The notes: generated by a model from the letters alone, not told the origin. A stretch of DNA of 64,000 bases from an uncultured Flavobacteriales bacterium (GCA_946480085.1 CAMLHZ010000009.1:62001-126000), one strand, 5' to 3'; counted from the first letter of the stretch, positions 1-9,126 are shown. Program-made: numbers and translations.

Positions 1-994
1 TAGTGAATTTGTTTTCAAAGGCAAAGTCCAATGTTCCGAACATACTCAAGTTAATCTCCAGAATATTGTAGTCGGTTTTTAATTTGTATTCCAGATATCT
101 CAATTTGTCTTCAAGTGTAGTTCCACCTTTCGACTCCATGTCTTTTACAATGGTTTTGATCTTTTTCAGCGAAGATTTACTCGTTTCAACGAAGATGTTA
201 TCGTAAATGGCTTTTGCAGCGTTATTGTACGTGTAAAAACCACCTTTTCCCGAATCAAAATTCTTATTCAATTTGTAGTAACACTTTTGAAGAAGCGCAT
301 CATATGGACTTTGGTATTCATTTTTAATTGCCTTAATATCGTTCATGTAAAGAAACTTACGACGAACATCTGTAGATGTACTATCGAAAACAAACTCAGG
401 CATATTGTTTACAGCGTGAACTTCAATATCCAGATGATCAGGAGAAATAATATCGATCTCAATTCTGCGCTTGTCAGAAACACCTTGTAAGTACATTACA
501 GCTCCCGAATAATTTGGCTGACGTTTGATGTAATGCAAATACTCGATGATCGCTCCTTTTTCAAGTCCATCCAAGGCAAAATACGTATACTCTACCTGGT
601 CGTTTTCATCTTTCTTTTCCTTGATGTCTTCTTTTTTCAATTCAACGATAGAACCATCAGGTTTGATAACGCGCGCTTTTTGAACCACAACCTCATCACC
701 AGAACCGTTGTTGATGTACATTTTATTGTTGTCCTCAATTGCAGCATCTGTTTTCACAACAGTAATGGTATGCTTCAGCATCAACTGCCATGATTCTTCG
801 TCTTTTTGAAAATATTCCACACTTCGTTTCTCGAAAAGAATTTCTTCATCTTCAGTTGTGTCACTTAAGTTAATCGTGAATTTCTCAGGTGTTTTCTTCC
901 AATCGTAGGTGGAATAATATGCTTCTTTCAAGCTGATTTGCGAAAAAGCAGCTGAACTAAGCGCTAAAGCAAAAATTGCCAGTATTAATTTCAT
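1..994 (-). CDS. DUF3857 domain protein, 3' part missing (runs off the left edge)
   Basis: This open frame reads on the minus strand from an ATG at 994 to the window edge without a stop (331 complete codons). It begins with a signal peptide (MKLILAIFALALSSAAFSQ). The sequence after it resembles the N-terminal DUF3857 domain of Bacteroidota transglutaminase-like envelope proteins, with 'INNGSGDEVVVQKARVIKPD' followed by a stretch rich in short beta strands. The product is probably periplasmic or surface exposed; its substrate is unknown. Its start is 4 bases after the stop of the next upstream gene (999-2951), which has the same domain, so the two form an operon of tandem paralogues. The catalytic core, if present, lies outside the window. 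Confidence 0.8.
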   Translation of the reverse strand, partial: MKLILAIFALALSSAAFSQISLKEAYYSTYDWKKTPEKFTINLSDTTEDEEILFEKRSVEYFQKDEESWQLMLKHTITVVKTDAAIEDNNKMYINNGSGDEVVVQKARVIKPDGSIVELKKEDIKEKKDENDQVEYTYFALDGLEKGAIIEYLHYIKRQPNYSGAVMYLQGVSDKRRIEIDIISPDHLDIEVHAVNNMPEFVFDSTSTDVRRKFLYMNDIKAIKNEYQSPYDALLQKCYYKLNKNFDSGKGGFYTYNNAAKAIYDNIFVETSKSSLKKIKTIVKDMESKGGTTLEDKLRYLEYKLKTDYNILEINLSMFGTLDFAFENKFT

Positions 995-998
995 TTTT

Positions 999-2951
999 CT
1001 ATTTTTTGATTAAAACAAGTGATTCGGACATGGCTGCTTTTTTTACAGCGATGAATTTATTCCAGTCGTCAAATTTCTCTGGATAAAGCAAAAGGAAATC
1101 GCCTTTAAAATGGGTATTACAAACAATTTTATCTCCTTTTTGCTGGTAAGTCACACTGAAATCGATTTGATCGCTGGTAAACTGTTGGTTCTTCGGCATG
1201 CTTTTCACTTGATAACCTTCCGGAATTGCCAATTCTACATAATACACATCGTCAAATTTTTGCTCGTATTCCAAAGGTGAAGTTCTATCCGATTTCATAA
1301 CACCCATTGCCACAATTTCCTTGGAAAGGATCATGTTCAAGTACATTTCATTGTCAACCTTGGTTACGTAATTGTTCGTTGTCCAGTCGAATGATGCAAT
1401 GATTGGCTTGTCTCTGTTTGAAGCATTTACCACCCTGGGATTGGTCACAAAGAACGAATTGTTTCCGCGTTCATAAATAGAACTAAACATGTCTTTGTAT
1501 TCCTTAGTTTTCACTTCTTTCAGGTTTCCACCCAAAAGCGTATTGTAGTAACCTGTGTTGGTAACCGTTGATCGGCCAACAATTTTGTTTTCCTGAATTT
1601 TTACGAAAGAAGAATCTCTGTAAAGAATATCATTTGCAGCAACAATGGGCACATTAACAACTTCATATTCTTCTGGCGAAATATGGATCAACGCCTCTTT
1701 CCCCTGAATAAAACTTGTAGGATATTCAATACTTTGAAACGAATTTGTTGCGTCCAGGAAATAGTTTTTGCCCTCATACTTGTAAGTCGTAATCATGTGA
1801 TTATCACAAAAACTGGTCGGGAATTCTGAATATTTATACGGTAGATCCCTACTTCCAATCCAAGTCAAATACGACTTAATTCCAACAGATTTCAACATGG
1901 AGTAGGTCAACGAAGCCATGTCTTTACAATCGCCGTAACGTTTGTCTACTACTTTCGACGGCTGACGAGGAACAAATCCACCCATTCCTTCTTCAAACGC
2001 AATGTATTTGATATTGTCCTGCACCCAGTAATAAACAGCCTTTACTTTATCAAACTCGTTTGGAATGTTCTTCGTAATAGAATCAGCTATTGAAGCCAAA
2101 GCTCCTGCAGGAATTTCCTCCTCTACTTCTTTTACGTTTTTCGCGTAATTCGTATGCAGGTCTTTTACGTTTTCAATTACCTGAACTCTTCCACCTTTCT
2201 TCTTATTGTAGAATGCAATTTGGCCAAGTACTTGCGGTGCAAAATAACGCGGATTTGGAGCAAAGTCCTGCTCATCCACTTTCAACGCCTTTGGACAAGT
2301 CCATGTATAAATACGTTTTCCTTTCTCTAGTTTCTCATTGTAGACAACACCTATTTTTTCTGTGTTGTACATTTTGAAGTTCACATGAATTGCGGTATCA
2401 ACTTCTACTGTAAACGTTGGGTTCTCGCAAGAAATTCCGCTATAGAAAAAGAAACTGAAGGGAAAACTTTCCATGCTTTCTACTTCGTCGTAAGAAAGGT
2501 GACGTAAACCACCTTCAGAAATTCCGGGATAAAGAAAACTCGTTTCTTTTGAATCATCATGGAAAATAGCTCCGCTTCCCTCATAATCTCTTGTAGAAAA
2601 GCTGGTAGCCGGAACTTTTTTGCTCGAATTTCCGTTCGGATTCATGGTATAAGCAACAATATTCTGCACCGTTTCAAACGAAGAATACTCAATCGATTCT
2701 TCAGACAAAAGATGTGTTCCTGTATTGTCAAGCACCAAATATTCGATGACATAACTGCTTGTCACCACCGGAACATCTTTCACCAGTTTAATCCGAACGA
2801 TCTTCGAATCTGTTACCTGAACAACATGTTCTCCGGGATATTTTGCTTTGTATTCGTTTAGTTTCTCAGTTGTTTGAGAAAAAGCCGGTTTACCAAGCAA
2901 AAGCAGTAAACCGACTAAAACTGTTTTACTTGATCTCAAGTGCTTCATCAT
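999..2951 (-). CDS. Transglutaminase-like DUF3857/DUF3858 protein
   Basis: A 650-residue exported protein. The N-terminus has a signal peptide ending near AFSQ (residue 26). Residues about 50-240 look like DUF3857 and residues about 285-410 like a transglutaminase core. A plausible catalytic triad is visible: Cys342 in YGDCKDMA, His385 in DNHM and Asp400 in FLDAT. The C-terminal third fits the beta-rich DUF3858 domain. The family is widespread in Bacteroidota, but the substrates are unknown; peptidase or cross-linking activity in the envelope is only inferred. The start overlaps the end of the upstream TPR-MORN gene by 26 bases, which suggests translational coupling. A second ATG one codon later is an equally possible start. 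Confidence 0.85.
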   Translation of the reverse strand: MMKHLRSSKTVLVGLLLLLGKPAFSQTTEKLNEYKAKYPGEHVVQVTDSKIVRIKLVKDVPVVTSSYVIEYLVLDNTGTHLLSEESIEYSSFETVQNIVAYTMNPNGNSSKKVPATSFSTRDYEGSGAIFHDDSKETSFLYPGISEGGLRHLSYDEVESMESFPFSFFFYSGISCENPTFTVEVDTAIHVNFKMYNTEKIGVVYNEKLEKGKRIYTWTCPKALKVDEQDFAPNPRYFAPQVLGQIAFYNKKKGGRVQVIENVKDLHTNYAKNVKEVEEEIPAGALASIADSITKNIPNEFDKVKAVYYWVQDNIKYIAFEEGMGGFVPRQPSKVVDKRYGDCKDMASLTYSMLKSVGIKSYLTWIGSRDLPYKYSEFPTSFCDNHMITTYKYEGKNYFLDATNSFQSIEYPTSFIQGKEALIHISPEEYEVVNVPIVAANDILYRDSSFVKIQENKIVGRSTVTNTGYYNTLLGGNLKEVKTKEYKDMFSSIYERGNNSFFVTNPRVVNASNRDKPIIASFDWTTNNYVTKVDNEMYLNMILSKEIVAMGVMKSDRTSPLEYEQKFDDVYYVELAIPEGYQVKSMPKNQQFTSDQIDFSVTYQQKGDKIVCNTHFKGDFLLLYPEKFDDWNKFIAVKKAAMSESLVLIKK

Positions 2952-5900
2952 TGAAGTAAGTAATTGTACTTGTTAATTTGCCATCAACACTGTAATAAGT
3001 AGCAACACCGTGACGGTTACCATAAATAAACGGCGTTTTAGATTTTACTTTACCGTTACTGTAGTAAATGATCTCCCAACCGTGCTTTGAGCCTTTTTCG
3101 AAATCTACTTCTTTGGTCTTTGCTCCAGTTTCAGAATATTCAATCGATTTCCCGTGGTATTCACCCAATTTGAACATTGTCTCTTCCGATTTCTGTCCAT
3201 TCTCATGGAATGTGATATACGCTCCTTCCAACAAGCCATTTATACGGTGTTGTTCCATCGATTTTTTACCGTTCTTGTAGTATGCCACTACTTTCATTTC
3301 ATTTCCAACCATCGGAATCGGAGCAACTTCTTTTCCATCTGCTCCCAAGTAAGAATAAGATTCTATAACTCCCTGATTGTAATTACGGATCATTGCTACT
3401 TCGCCTTTTTCACCATAGTTCGTTACTTTACCATGTCTTTCATCGTTCAGGTATGTTCCTTTTACCGATGGTTTTCCATTCGGATAATAAATCACATATT
3501 CGCCTTGCATTTCGCCGTCAACAAAGTTGTAAACGCTTTCTACGGTTCCGTTTTCAAAGTAATCTGTCTCTTTTCCGTTCTTTTCACCGTTCAAATAGGT
3601 TCCTTCTCTTGTCAGGTTACCAAAAACATCATAATTCTTCCATAAACCTGTACGTTCATTATTGATGTACATTCCTTCCGACTGAATTTTATTGTTTGCA
3701 TAGTAGAAAGTGAATTTCCCATCCGCGTAACCATTCTTGTAATCTCCAACCGACTTAAAGAATTTGTTATTTGCGGCTTTAATCTCTACTCTACCATTGA
3801 ATTCTCCAAATTCCTGAATTACTTCTCCAAGAGTATCCATGTTCAAATCGAAGATCAAACGACCATTATCGTACTGTTGAACCGAAGATGTAGTTCCAAC
3901 AATTGAATAATCGATTCGGTAACCGTGCTTAGAACCGTTGGTATAACCGTTGTGGGAATCCAACTCGCCGTTTGGCAAATAAGTGTACCAATCTTTGTCT
4001 AATTCACCATTTGTATAAATACCTTCTTCTATCAAATCGCCATAGATGTTGTACTCCAAATAAAGACCATTGTACTCACCGTCAGCAATCTGGAATGCTC
4101 TTTTCACATTTCCGTTTGAGTGATAAACCACTAGTGTATCAACCAATTTTCCGGCCTTGTAGTTTTCTACTTTCCAAAGGTTATCGTATTGATCATAGTA
4201 TTCCCACTTCCCTTCTCTTTCGTCATTGGCAAACTGACCTTTTACATTCAATTTTCCATTCGGGAAGTTTCTGATGTAATCAATTTTCTTGCTTTTAAGA
4301 GCCGATAATTCCTTTGTATTTCCGGCTTTATCCGTAAACGACACTTTGTTCAGAGCTCCTTTGCTAAAATCAAACGTCATGTACTTTTTACCGTCCAAAT
4401 CGTAAACAACACTTTCTCCGTTTTGTTTCCCGCTTTCATCCAATGTTGATGTTGCGCTCAACGCCCCGTTAATGTAGTATTCCTTCGAATCACCGATCTG
4501 AGTTCCTTTTTTGTAAGTTGCTACCTCGCTGATTTGTCCGTTTGAGTAATAAGAAGTCAAGGTTCCATCATACATATCATCAACGAAATTCACTTCTTTT
4601 TCCAACTGTTTATTTGGATAGTAAGATCTCTGCATTCCCTGAACTTTATCAGCAACAATTTTACATTCCAATTCCAATTCACCGTTTGGATGGAAGTTCT
4701 TGTATTCGCCATCCAGCAATCCATTTATGTAATTGCGTGTAGAACGAACAGCTCCGTTTTGATACCAGCTTTTGTAAGGACCGTTTTTCTTTCCTGCTTT
4801 CATTACATATTTCTGCTCCAACTGACCATTTCTGTAATACACGTATACCGTATCTTCAACTACGTCGTTCTTCATTAGGTACTTATACTGAAGTTGTCCT
4901 GATTCGAAGTACTCGTAATTCTGTTTTGTTGTTGCATTAATGAATTCGATTTCGCGTTCCTTGCCACCATCATACATGTTGTAGATCTCCCATTTACCAA
5001 CAGGTTCTCCTTTGTCGTTGTAATGCGCAAGTAATTCTCTCATTCCGTTTTTGTAGTACGAGTAATGATTTCCTGTTCTGATTTTTTTAGCAGCATCAGC
5101 ATAAACACCTACAGAAGAAAAGGTTGCACCTGAATAATCGACACTAACAAATTGCTTTTTGCCTTCAAAATCCATGTATTGCGTTCCCGAATACAAATCG
5201 TATTCACCTTTCGACCATTCATAAAACGCTTTGATCTTAGCGATCTTTGGTCCAACTTTAGCCTGAACAGCTTCGTTTTCAACCCCCGCTAAACTCAGCA
5301 AAATCAACATGTCGTATTTCTTTGCTTTGTAAACTGCATCGTAAAACTTCATATAAGTCAAGTTCCAGAAATCATAGTTTCCTTCTTCGTAATGGTTGTT
5401 TTTCAAAAACAGGTCGAACTGTTTTGCGTAATCTGTAGGAACGGTCAGTTTCACTTTGTAGTTTGGCTGCAATGCTGTTTTATTCTCAAAAAACTCATTG
5501 TATTCTGAATATGGGATATCACCAGTATAAAGTACCTGAGCAACTTTTTCATCTTCCATTGTTCCTCTTGCCATGTTTTCCATCGTTGAAACAATTACAG
5601 AACATCGGCTGTCAGAAGGCTCCAACCACAAGAATGTCATAAAAGAAAGCATTGCCTGATCATACAATCCCATTCTCGCAACCAGATATCCCAATCGGAA
5701 GTGGCTGTTCGCATGATACATATTTCCCTGGATTGCGGCTTTGTAATCGTTAGCAGCCTCCACATATTTCTTCTGCAATTCATAACAAACCCCGCGATTG
5801 TACAGCAAGTTGTGCTGGTAAGGAAATTGTTTAATTCCTTCCGTATACACTTCAATGGCTTTCTCAGGTTGTTTATCCATGTCGTAGGCGTTCCCCAACA

Positions 5901-6204
5901 TCATGTACACCTGATATTTATTGCTATAATTGATCTTATAATCCAATAAATCATTGAAAACTTCCTGAGCATTTTTGTATTGTTCAAGAGCAACGTAAGT
6001 CAATCCCAACTCGTACTGAGCATCCGAATAAAGTGTGTCGTTAATGGGAACTTTCTTGTATTCATCGATCGCATCGTCGTACTTTTCTTTGTCGTACAAT
6101 TCGATTCCTTTCTGAATAATTTCGTGTGAATTTTGTAGGGTAATGTTCTTTTGCGCAGCTAATCCAAGTGGCAAAAAGACAATGAGAGTCAGTAATTTCT
6201 TCAT
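2926..6204 (-). CDS. TPR and MORN-repeat (YwqK-like) secreted protein
   Basis: The frame is open back to 6378, but the ATG at 6204 is the likely start because it begins a signal peptide (MKKLLTLIVFLPLGLAAQ); the 58 residues before it do not look like a protein start. The mature protein of about 1090 residues has TPR-like helices in its first 200 residues (for example NAYDMDKQPEKAIEVYTEG). After a linker it carries about 27 repeats of roughly 24 residues with the pattern YYxNGxxxxxxxYxxGxxxG, the MORN_2/YwqK antitoxin-like repeat. Such proteins are common in Flavobacteriia and their function is unknown. It overlaps the downstream transglutaminase gene by 26 bases, so the two are probably co-translated. 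Confidence 0.85.
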   Translation of the reverse strand: MKKLLTLIVFLPLGLAAQKNITLQNSHEIIQKGIELYDKEKYDDAIDEYKKVPINDTLYSDAQYELGLTYVALEQYKNAQEVFNDLLDYKINYSNKYQVYMMLGNAYDMDKQPEKAIEVYTEGIKQFPYQHNLLYNRGVCYELQKKYVEAANDYKAAIQGNMYHANSHFRLGYLVARMGLYDQAMLSFMTFLWLEPSDSRCSVIVSTMENMARGTMEDEKVAQVLYTGDIPYSEYNEFFENKTALQPNYKVKLTVPTDYAKQFDLFLKNNHYEEGNYDFWNLTYMKFYDAVYKAKKYDMLILLSLAGVENEAVQAKVGPKIAKIKAFYEWSKGEYDLYSGTQYMDFEGKKQFVSVDYSGATFSSVGVYADAAKKIRTGNHYSYYKNGMRELLAHYNDKGEPVGKWEIYNMYDGGKEREIEFINATTKQNYEYFESGQLQYKYLMKNDVVEDTVYVYYRNGQLEQKYVMKAGKKNGPYKSWYQNGAVRSTRNYINGLLDGEYKNFHPNGELELECKIVADKVQGMQRSYYPNKQLEKEVNFVDDMYDGTLTSYYSNGQISEVATYKKGTQIGDSKEYYINGALSATSTLDESGKQNGESVVYDLDGKKYMTFDFSKGALNKVSFTDKAGNTKELSALKSKKIDYIRNFPNGKLNVKGQFANDEREGKWEYYDQYDNLWKVENYKAGKLVDTLVVYHSNGNVKRAFQIADGEYNGLYLEYNIYGDLIEEGIYTNGELDKDWYTYLPNGELDSHNGYTNGSKHGYRIDYSIVGTTSSVQQYDNGRLIFDLNMDTLGEVIQEFGEFNGRVEIKAANNKFFKSVGDYKNGYADGKFTFYYANNKIQSEGMYINNERTGLWKNYDVFGNLTREGTYLNGEKNGKETDYFENGTVESVYNFVDGEMQGEYVIYYPNGKPSVKGTYLNDERHGKVTNYGEKGEVAMIRNYNQGVIESYSYLGADGKEVAPIPMVGNEMKVVAYYKNGKKSMEQHRINGLLEGAYITFHENGQKSEETMFKLGEYHGKSIEYSETGAKTKEVDFEKGSKHGWEIIYYSNGKVKSKTPFIYGNRHGVATYYSVDGKLTSTITYFNDEALEIK

Positions 6205-6395
6205 TAATGCTGGTGTTTTGGTATATCGACGTATTAAGTTTTTTAAATATAATAAAAACTTACCGAGGCAATTAACATCATCGATATTTGCTTCTATTTT
6301 TTGTTCAAGATTAGATGTGTTGATTTTAAAAAGGTAAACAGAAAGCCTTGGGAAAGTAAAAATATCCACTACATTCATCTCACAATTTAACTACC

Positions 6396-6854
6396 ATGAC
6401 AGCAGAGCAATGTAATTCCATTTTCAGATTCGGAGAATATCTGGCTTATTTCACTTGGATTTTCATAGTGTTCCTGATGCTTTTTCAGCTGTTCAGACAA
6501 AATTTTTCAGGACTGAAGATCTCCTTTTTATACGGACTGAATAGTTTGTCGTTCTTTTTGGCCGCTGGGATTGTCCTTAAATTGGCAATCATTGTAAGCT
6601 TTCGAAGATTAGAGACAAAGGAAGAGTCGTTGAGATACCTTGAGAATGAATGCCAAGATTATTTCTTCGATTTCGTTGTTTTCTCTTTGATTACCGTGTT
6701 CATTCTCACTGTCCTTAATTTTCTTTACTTGAAATACTTTGTAAAAATCAAACCATTCACGCACATAGTGGTTCTATTTGTTGCAAATCTGGCCCTTCTG
6801 ATTTTCGCCAGCTACATCTCCGTCATTAACTTCTATAATAATTTCAGCCATTAA
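6396..6854 (+). CDS. Hypothetical four-helix integral membrane protein
   Basis: A 152-residue protein with four hydrophobic segments, at about residues 15-35, 45-70, 95-115 and 122-145, and a charged loop (RRLETKEESLRYLENECQ) between the second and third. It resembles DUF2975-type small membrane proteins in length and layout, but I see no diagnostic motif and do not assign it. It is divergent from the TPR-MORN gene; about 190 bases separate the two preferred starts. Confidence 0.6.
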   Translation: MTAEQCNSIFRFGEYLAYFTWIFIVFLMLFQLFRQNFSGLKISFLYGLNSLSFFLAAGIVLKLAIIVSFRRLETKEESLRYLENECQDYFFDFVVFSLITVFILTVLNFLYLKYFVKIKPFTHIVVLFVANLALLIFASYISVINFYNNFSH

Positions 6855-7026
6855 AACGTCGAATTAAACGCTTTGATTACTTAAGTAATCGCATACAAAA
6901 ATTACAACTAAATGCTCGTTTAAGCCACTATGCCGATTAAAGGTTGTACCTTGTACCGCCTACTGATGAATAATCTCAAAGAAGACACTACTTCTTAATC
7001 CAAAAACAAAAAAGAGAACAGCTAAA

Positions 7027-7371
7027 ATGACATGGGAACAATTACGCGAACACCTTATAGGTAAGACATTTCTTATAGGACTTACCTTTAATGATAAGTA
7101 TGGGGATTGTATTGACCAATTTCAGACCCATGGGATTGTGGAAGAATTGACGGATGAAGGTTTGTTTATCATTAAAAGGAAGGACAACAGCATATTTCAA
7201 ATGCCTTACGACAGGGACAGTATCCAGAAAGCGGAAGACATGGAATACCGTGAAACGATAAGCGGGGATATTATTGTTAACCCCGATTTCGTAATGACTT
7301 GGGAGATTACTACACTCGAAAACGATAATCTGGACGAAATAAAAAGGATCGGTTTTACGTCAGCAAAATAA
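7027..7371 (+). CDS. Hypothetical protein, 114 residues
   Basis: A soluble, acidic 114-residue protein with no signal peptide. It starts MTWEQLREHLIGKTFLIGLTF and appears to be mainly beta-stranded (alternating hydrophobic residues around GIVEELTDEGLFIIKRKDNS). It may form a small barrel or Sm-like fold, but I do not recognise a family. It lies 21 bases before a lipoprotein gene on the same strand and is probably co-transcribed with it. Confidence 0.6.
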   Translation: MTWEQLREHLIGKTFLIGLTFNDKYGDCIDQFQTHGIVEELTDEGLFIIKRKDNSIFQMPYDRDSIQKAEDMEYRETISGDIIVNPDFVMTWEITTLENDNLDEIKRIGFTSAK

Positions 7372-7392
7372 AAACCTAATCAAGCATCTGAA

Positions 7393-7767
7393 ATGAAAAA
7401 CAATCAACCTTACATCATGTTCTTTTTTCTGACGCTTTGCTTGTACAGTTGTGCTGTTAAGCACGATACGCTTGAAATTGGCAAAGGAAATGACGTAACA
7501 GTGACATTGAACATTCTGAACAAAAAAGACATCCAAAAAATTGACTTTGTTTCAAATCTAGACACTACCTCTGTCAGTAAAACTGATTTTCAAAATTGGG
7601 ATGCCATTACTTACGGTTTCGAAGAGAAAGGTGAAGGAACTGTTTGGGTAATTGTTTATTCAACCCAGGACACCATAAAATCTGAGTTGTACGTTGAGGA
7701 CGGCTATCATGAGATACTAACTTGTGACGCGAGAAAAATAAAATACGAATCTTCTACCGGATACTAA
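7393..7767 (+). CDS. Hypothetical lipoprotein
   Basis: A 124-residue protein with a lipoprotein signal: MKNNQPYIMFFFLTLCLYSC, with Cys20 as the probable lipidated residue (lipobox LYSC). The mature part is short, polar and beta-rich (GKGNDVTVTLNILNKKD) with no recognisable domain. It follows the 114-residue protein closely and ends 22 bases before the convergent terC-family gene. Confidence 0.6.
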   Translation: MKNNQPYIMFFFLTLCLYSCAVKHDTLEIGKGNDVTVTLNILNKKDIQKIDFVSNLDTTSVSKTDFQNWDAITYGFEEKGEGTVWVIVYSTQDTIKSELYVEDGYHEILTCDARKIKYESSTGY

Positions 7768-7789
7768 TTTCTGAATAGAAAAGACTAGA

Positions 7790-8539
7790 TCAATTCTTCT
7801 TTCTCAGTTTCGCAAAGATGATCGGGAAAACGAAAATGGAAAGCGTTAATCCAGATACCGCCAAATCAAAATTTTCGGATTCAATCCATTCCGTTTCAGG
7901 GAAATAATGCACCAAAATAGCCAGCATTAACTTCACTCCCAATAATCCAATTACGATAAAAGCGCAGTTTTCTACGAAAGGATACCTTTCGATCAAAACC
8001 ACGAAATACTTTGCCACATAACGCATTGCCAAAATCCCAACAAACACACCGATACAGATAATAATCAGGTTATCAGTGAATCCAACTACCGCAAAAATGT
8101 TGTCGATGGAAAAAACGATATCCATGAATTCTACCGCAATAACTGTTGACCAAAACACACCAAATAAACCAATCGTGTATCTGTAAATCCAACGGTCCTG
8201 AGTCTCTTTCAGTTCCGCTTCAGTTTCGTCTGATTTCTTCAGAAAATGAGCAATGCACATGTAAAGCAAATACAATCCCCCAATAGGTTTCAACCACCAG
8301 ATTTCAATAATACGACTCGCAAGGGCAAGTGCAACACCTCTAAAGATATACGCTCCCAAAATACCATAGCGCAATGCTTTTTCCTGCTGCTGCTTCGGAA
8401 GATTCTTTACCATTGTGGCAAGAACAGCGGCATTATCGAACGACAAAACAACCTCTAACAAAAGAATTCCAAGAATGGTGGTGATAGCTGTCAGTGGGTT
8501 ACTGGTAATTATCTCTATAAACTCCTGAAATTCCTTCAT
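7790..8539 (-). CDS. TerC-family integral membrane metal exporter
   Basis: A 249-residue polytopic protein with about seven hydrophobic segments. Two acidic membrane motifs typical of TerC (COG0861) are visible: LLEVVLSFDNAAVLATMV near residues 24-42 and EFMDIVFSIDNIFAVVGF near residues 136-153. TerC proteins are linked to tellurite resistance and, in Bacillus and E. coli relatives, to manganese export and metalation of exported enzymes. The substrate here is inferred from the family. A TATCTTTG -7 box lies 30 bases upstream. No yybP-ykoY manganese riboswitch consensus was seen upstream. Confidence 0.85.
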   Translation of the reverse strand: MKEFQEFIEIITSNPLTAITTILGILLLEVVLSFDNAAVLATMVKNLPKQQQEKALRYGILGAYIFRGVALALASRIIEIWWLKPIGGLYLLYMCIAHFLKKSDETEAELKETQDRWIYRYTIGLFGVFWSTVIAVEFMDIVFSIDNIFAVVGFTDNLIIICIGVFVGILAMRYVAKYFVVLIERYPFVENCAFIVIGLLGVKLMLAILVHYFPETEWIESENFDLAVSGLTLSIFVFPIIFAKLRKKN

Positions 8540-8568
8540 ATTCTCCGCTGCGGCTTTTATTTAAGATG

Positions 8569-8576
8569 CAAAGATA
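8569..8576 (-). promoter_or_regulatory. -7 box upstream of the terC-family gene
   Basis: TATCTTTG on the minus strand matches the Bacteroidota TAnnTTTG -7 consensus and lies 30 bases upstream of the ATG at 8539. No clear TTTG -33 box is present at the expected spacing. Confidence 0.45.
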
Positions 8577-8599
8577 GGTTTTAATTGAAAATTATTGTC

Positions 8600-8711
8600 C
8601 TTCTCGATAAACCTCCACTTTCGTTACGGCACTCGAAGTGACAATAGGATTTATAGTCACTTCGAGTGGCTCTGACTGAAATGTAATGGAAGTCAGAGAT
8701 ATATCGAGAAG
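8600..8711. repeat. Intergenic palindromic element, family A, copy 1
   Basis: A 112-base element bounded by perfect 10-base inverted ends (CTTCTCGATA / TATCGAGAAG). Inside are a perfect 13-base inverted repeat (CACTCGAAGTGAC at 8630-8642 with its complement at 8656-8668) and a 7-base stem (TCTGACT / AGTCAGA at 8671-8677 and 8691-8697). Its core GACTGAAATGTAATGGA recurs with two changes at 13271-13287, within a 27-base match with four mismatches. Confidence 0.65.
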
Positions 8712-8745
8712 AAAAAGAAAAGGTCCCGAATGAATCGAGACCTTT
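8712..8745 (-). terminator. Intrinsic terminator of the candidate small RNA
   Basis: Minus-strand hairpin AAAGGTC / GACCTTT (8719-8725 with 8739-8745), extended by CGA/TCG after one A-C mismatch, followed by a run of mostly T (TTTTCTTTTTC). No protein-coding gene lies upstream on this strand, so it must end a non-coding transcript or attenuate a long leader. Confidence 0.5.
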
Positions 8746-8826
8746 ACGTTATGGGTTGGTTTTCTAAATATTGCTTTGTTAATGCTTGATTATACGGATC
8801 AACCCGACCTAACTTTGAGCTTGCAC
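8712..8826 (-). ncRNA. Candidate small RNA of about 115 nt upstream of terC
   Basis: There is no reading frame here, but on the minus strand a TATATTTG promoter box (8831-8838) is followed about 85-115 bases later by an intrinsic terminator (hairpin 8719-8745 with a U-rich tail to 8712). The predicted RNA can pair GGGUUG with CAACCC around an A-rich loop, or form the alternative GGUUGAU/AUCAAGC hairpin. It is not 6S, tmRNA, RNase P or SRP RNA as far as I can tell. It could be a known flavobacterial RNA motif such as Flavo-1, whose consensus I cannot check. It could also be a terminated leader of terC. Confidence 0.35.
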
Positions 8827-8830
8827 AAGA

Positions 8831-8838
8831 CAAATATA
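8831..8838 (-). promoter_or_regulatory. -7 box of the candidate small RNA
   Basis: TATATTTG on the minus strand matches TAnnTTTG exactly. A GTTTTAC sequence about 17 bases upstream could be a degenerate -33 box. Confidence 0.4.
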
Positions 8839-8985
8839 TAACTGAAAAAACATGTAAAACACTGGTTTGTGCAGTTGGCAAGTTTCGTTGAGTCTTTTGC
8901 AAAAATCACTTAATCGTTCATGTTTCATTATACCACATTAGATTACTTTAAAGAAACCTTACAAACAATAGCACGAGTAAAATTA

Positions 8986-9069
8986 AACCGCGGAGAGAAT
9001 GAGAACGCAGAGTAGTAAACATACACCGTCTTTGAAAGTGTTCTTTGCGCCCTCATTTTCTTTGCGGTT
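8986..9069. repeat. 27-base imperfect inverted repeat
   Basis: Arms at 8986-9012 (AACCGCGGAGAGAATGAG...) and 9043-9069 (CTTTGCGCCCTCATTTTC...) match in 21 of 27 positions when one is inverted. All differences are A/G transitions, and four of the six still allow G-U pairing in a plus-strand transcript. A related single arm is found at 38139-38164. This explains much of the 612-base non-coding gap before uvrB. Confidence 0.55.
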
Positions 9070-9126
9070 CCTATTTATATTGTCCCTGAACCTCATGCAT
9101 AACTTGTTGTTGTTTCTTACAATAGC

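Noticed and set aside
6205..6378. 58 residue N-terminal extension of the TPR-MORN protein
   Set aside because: The extension precedes a clean signal peptide and is not protein-like at its start.
8540..8840. A yybP-ykoY manganese riboswitch upstream of terC
   Set aside because: The conserved loop sequences of that riboswitch were not found on the minus strand; only a generic hairpin and terminator are present.
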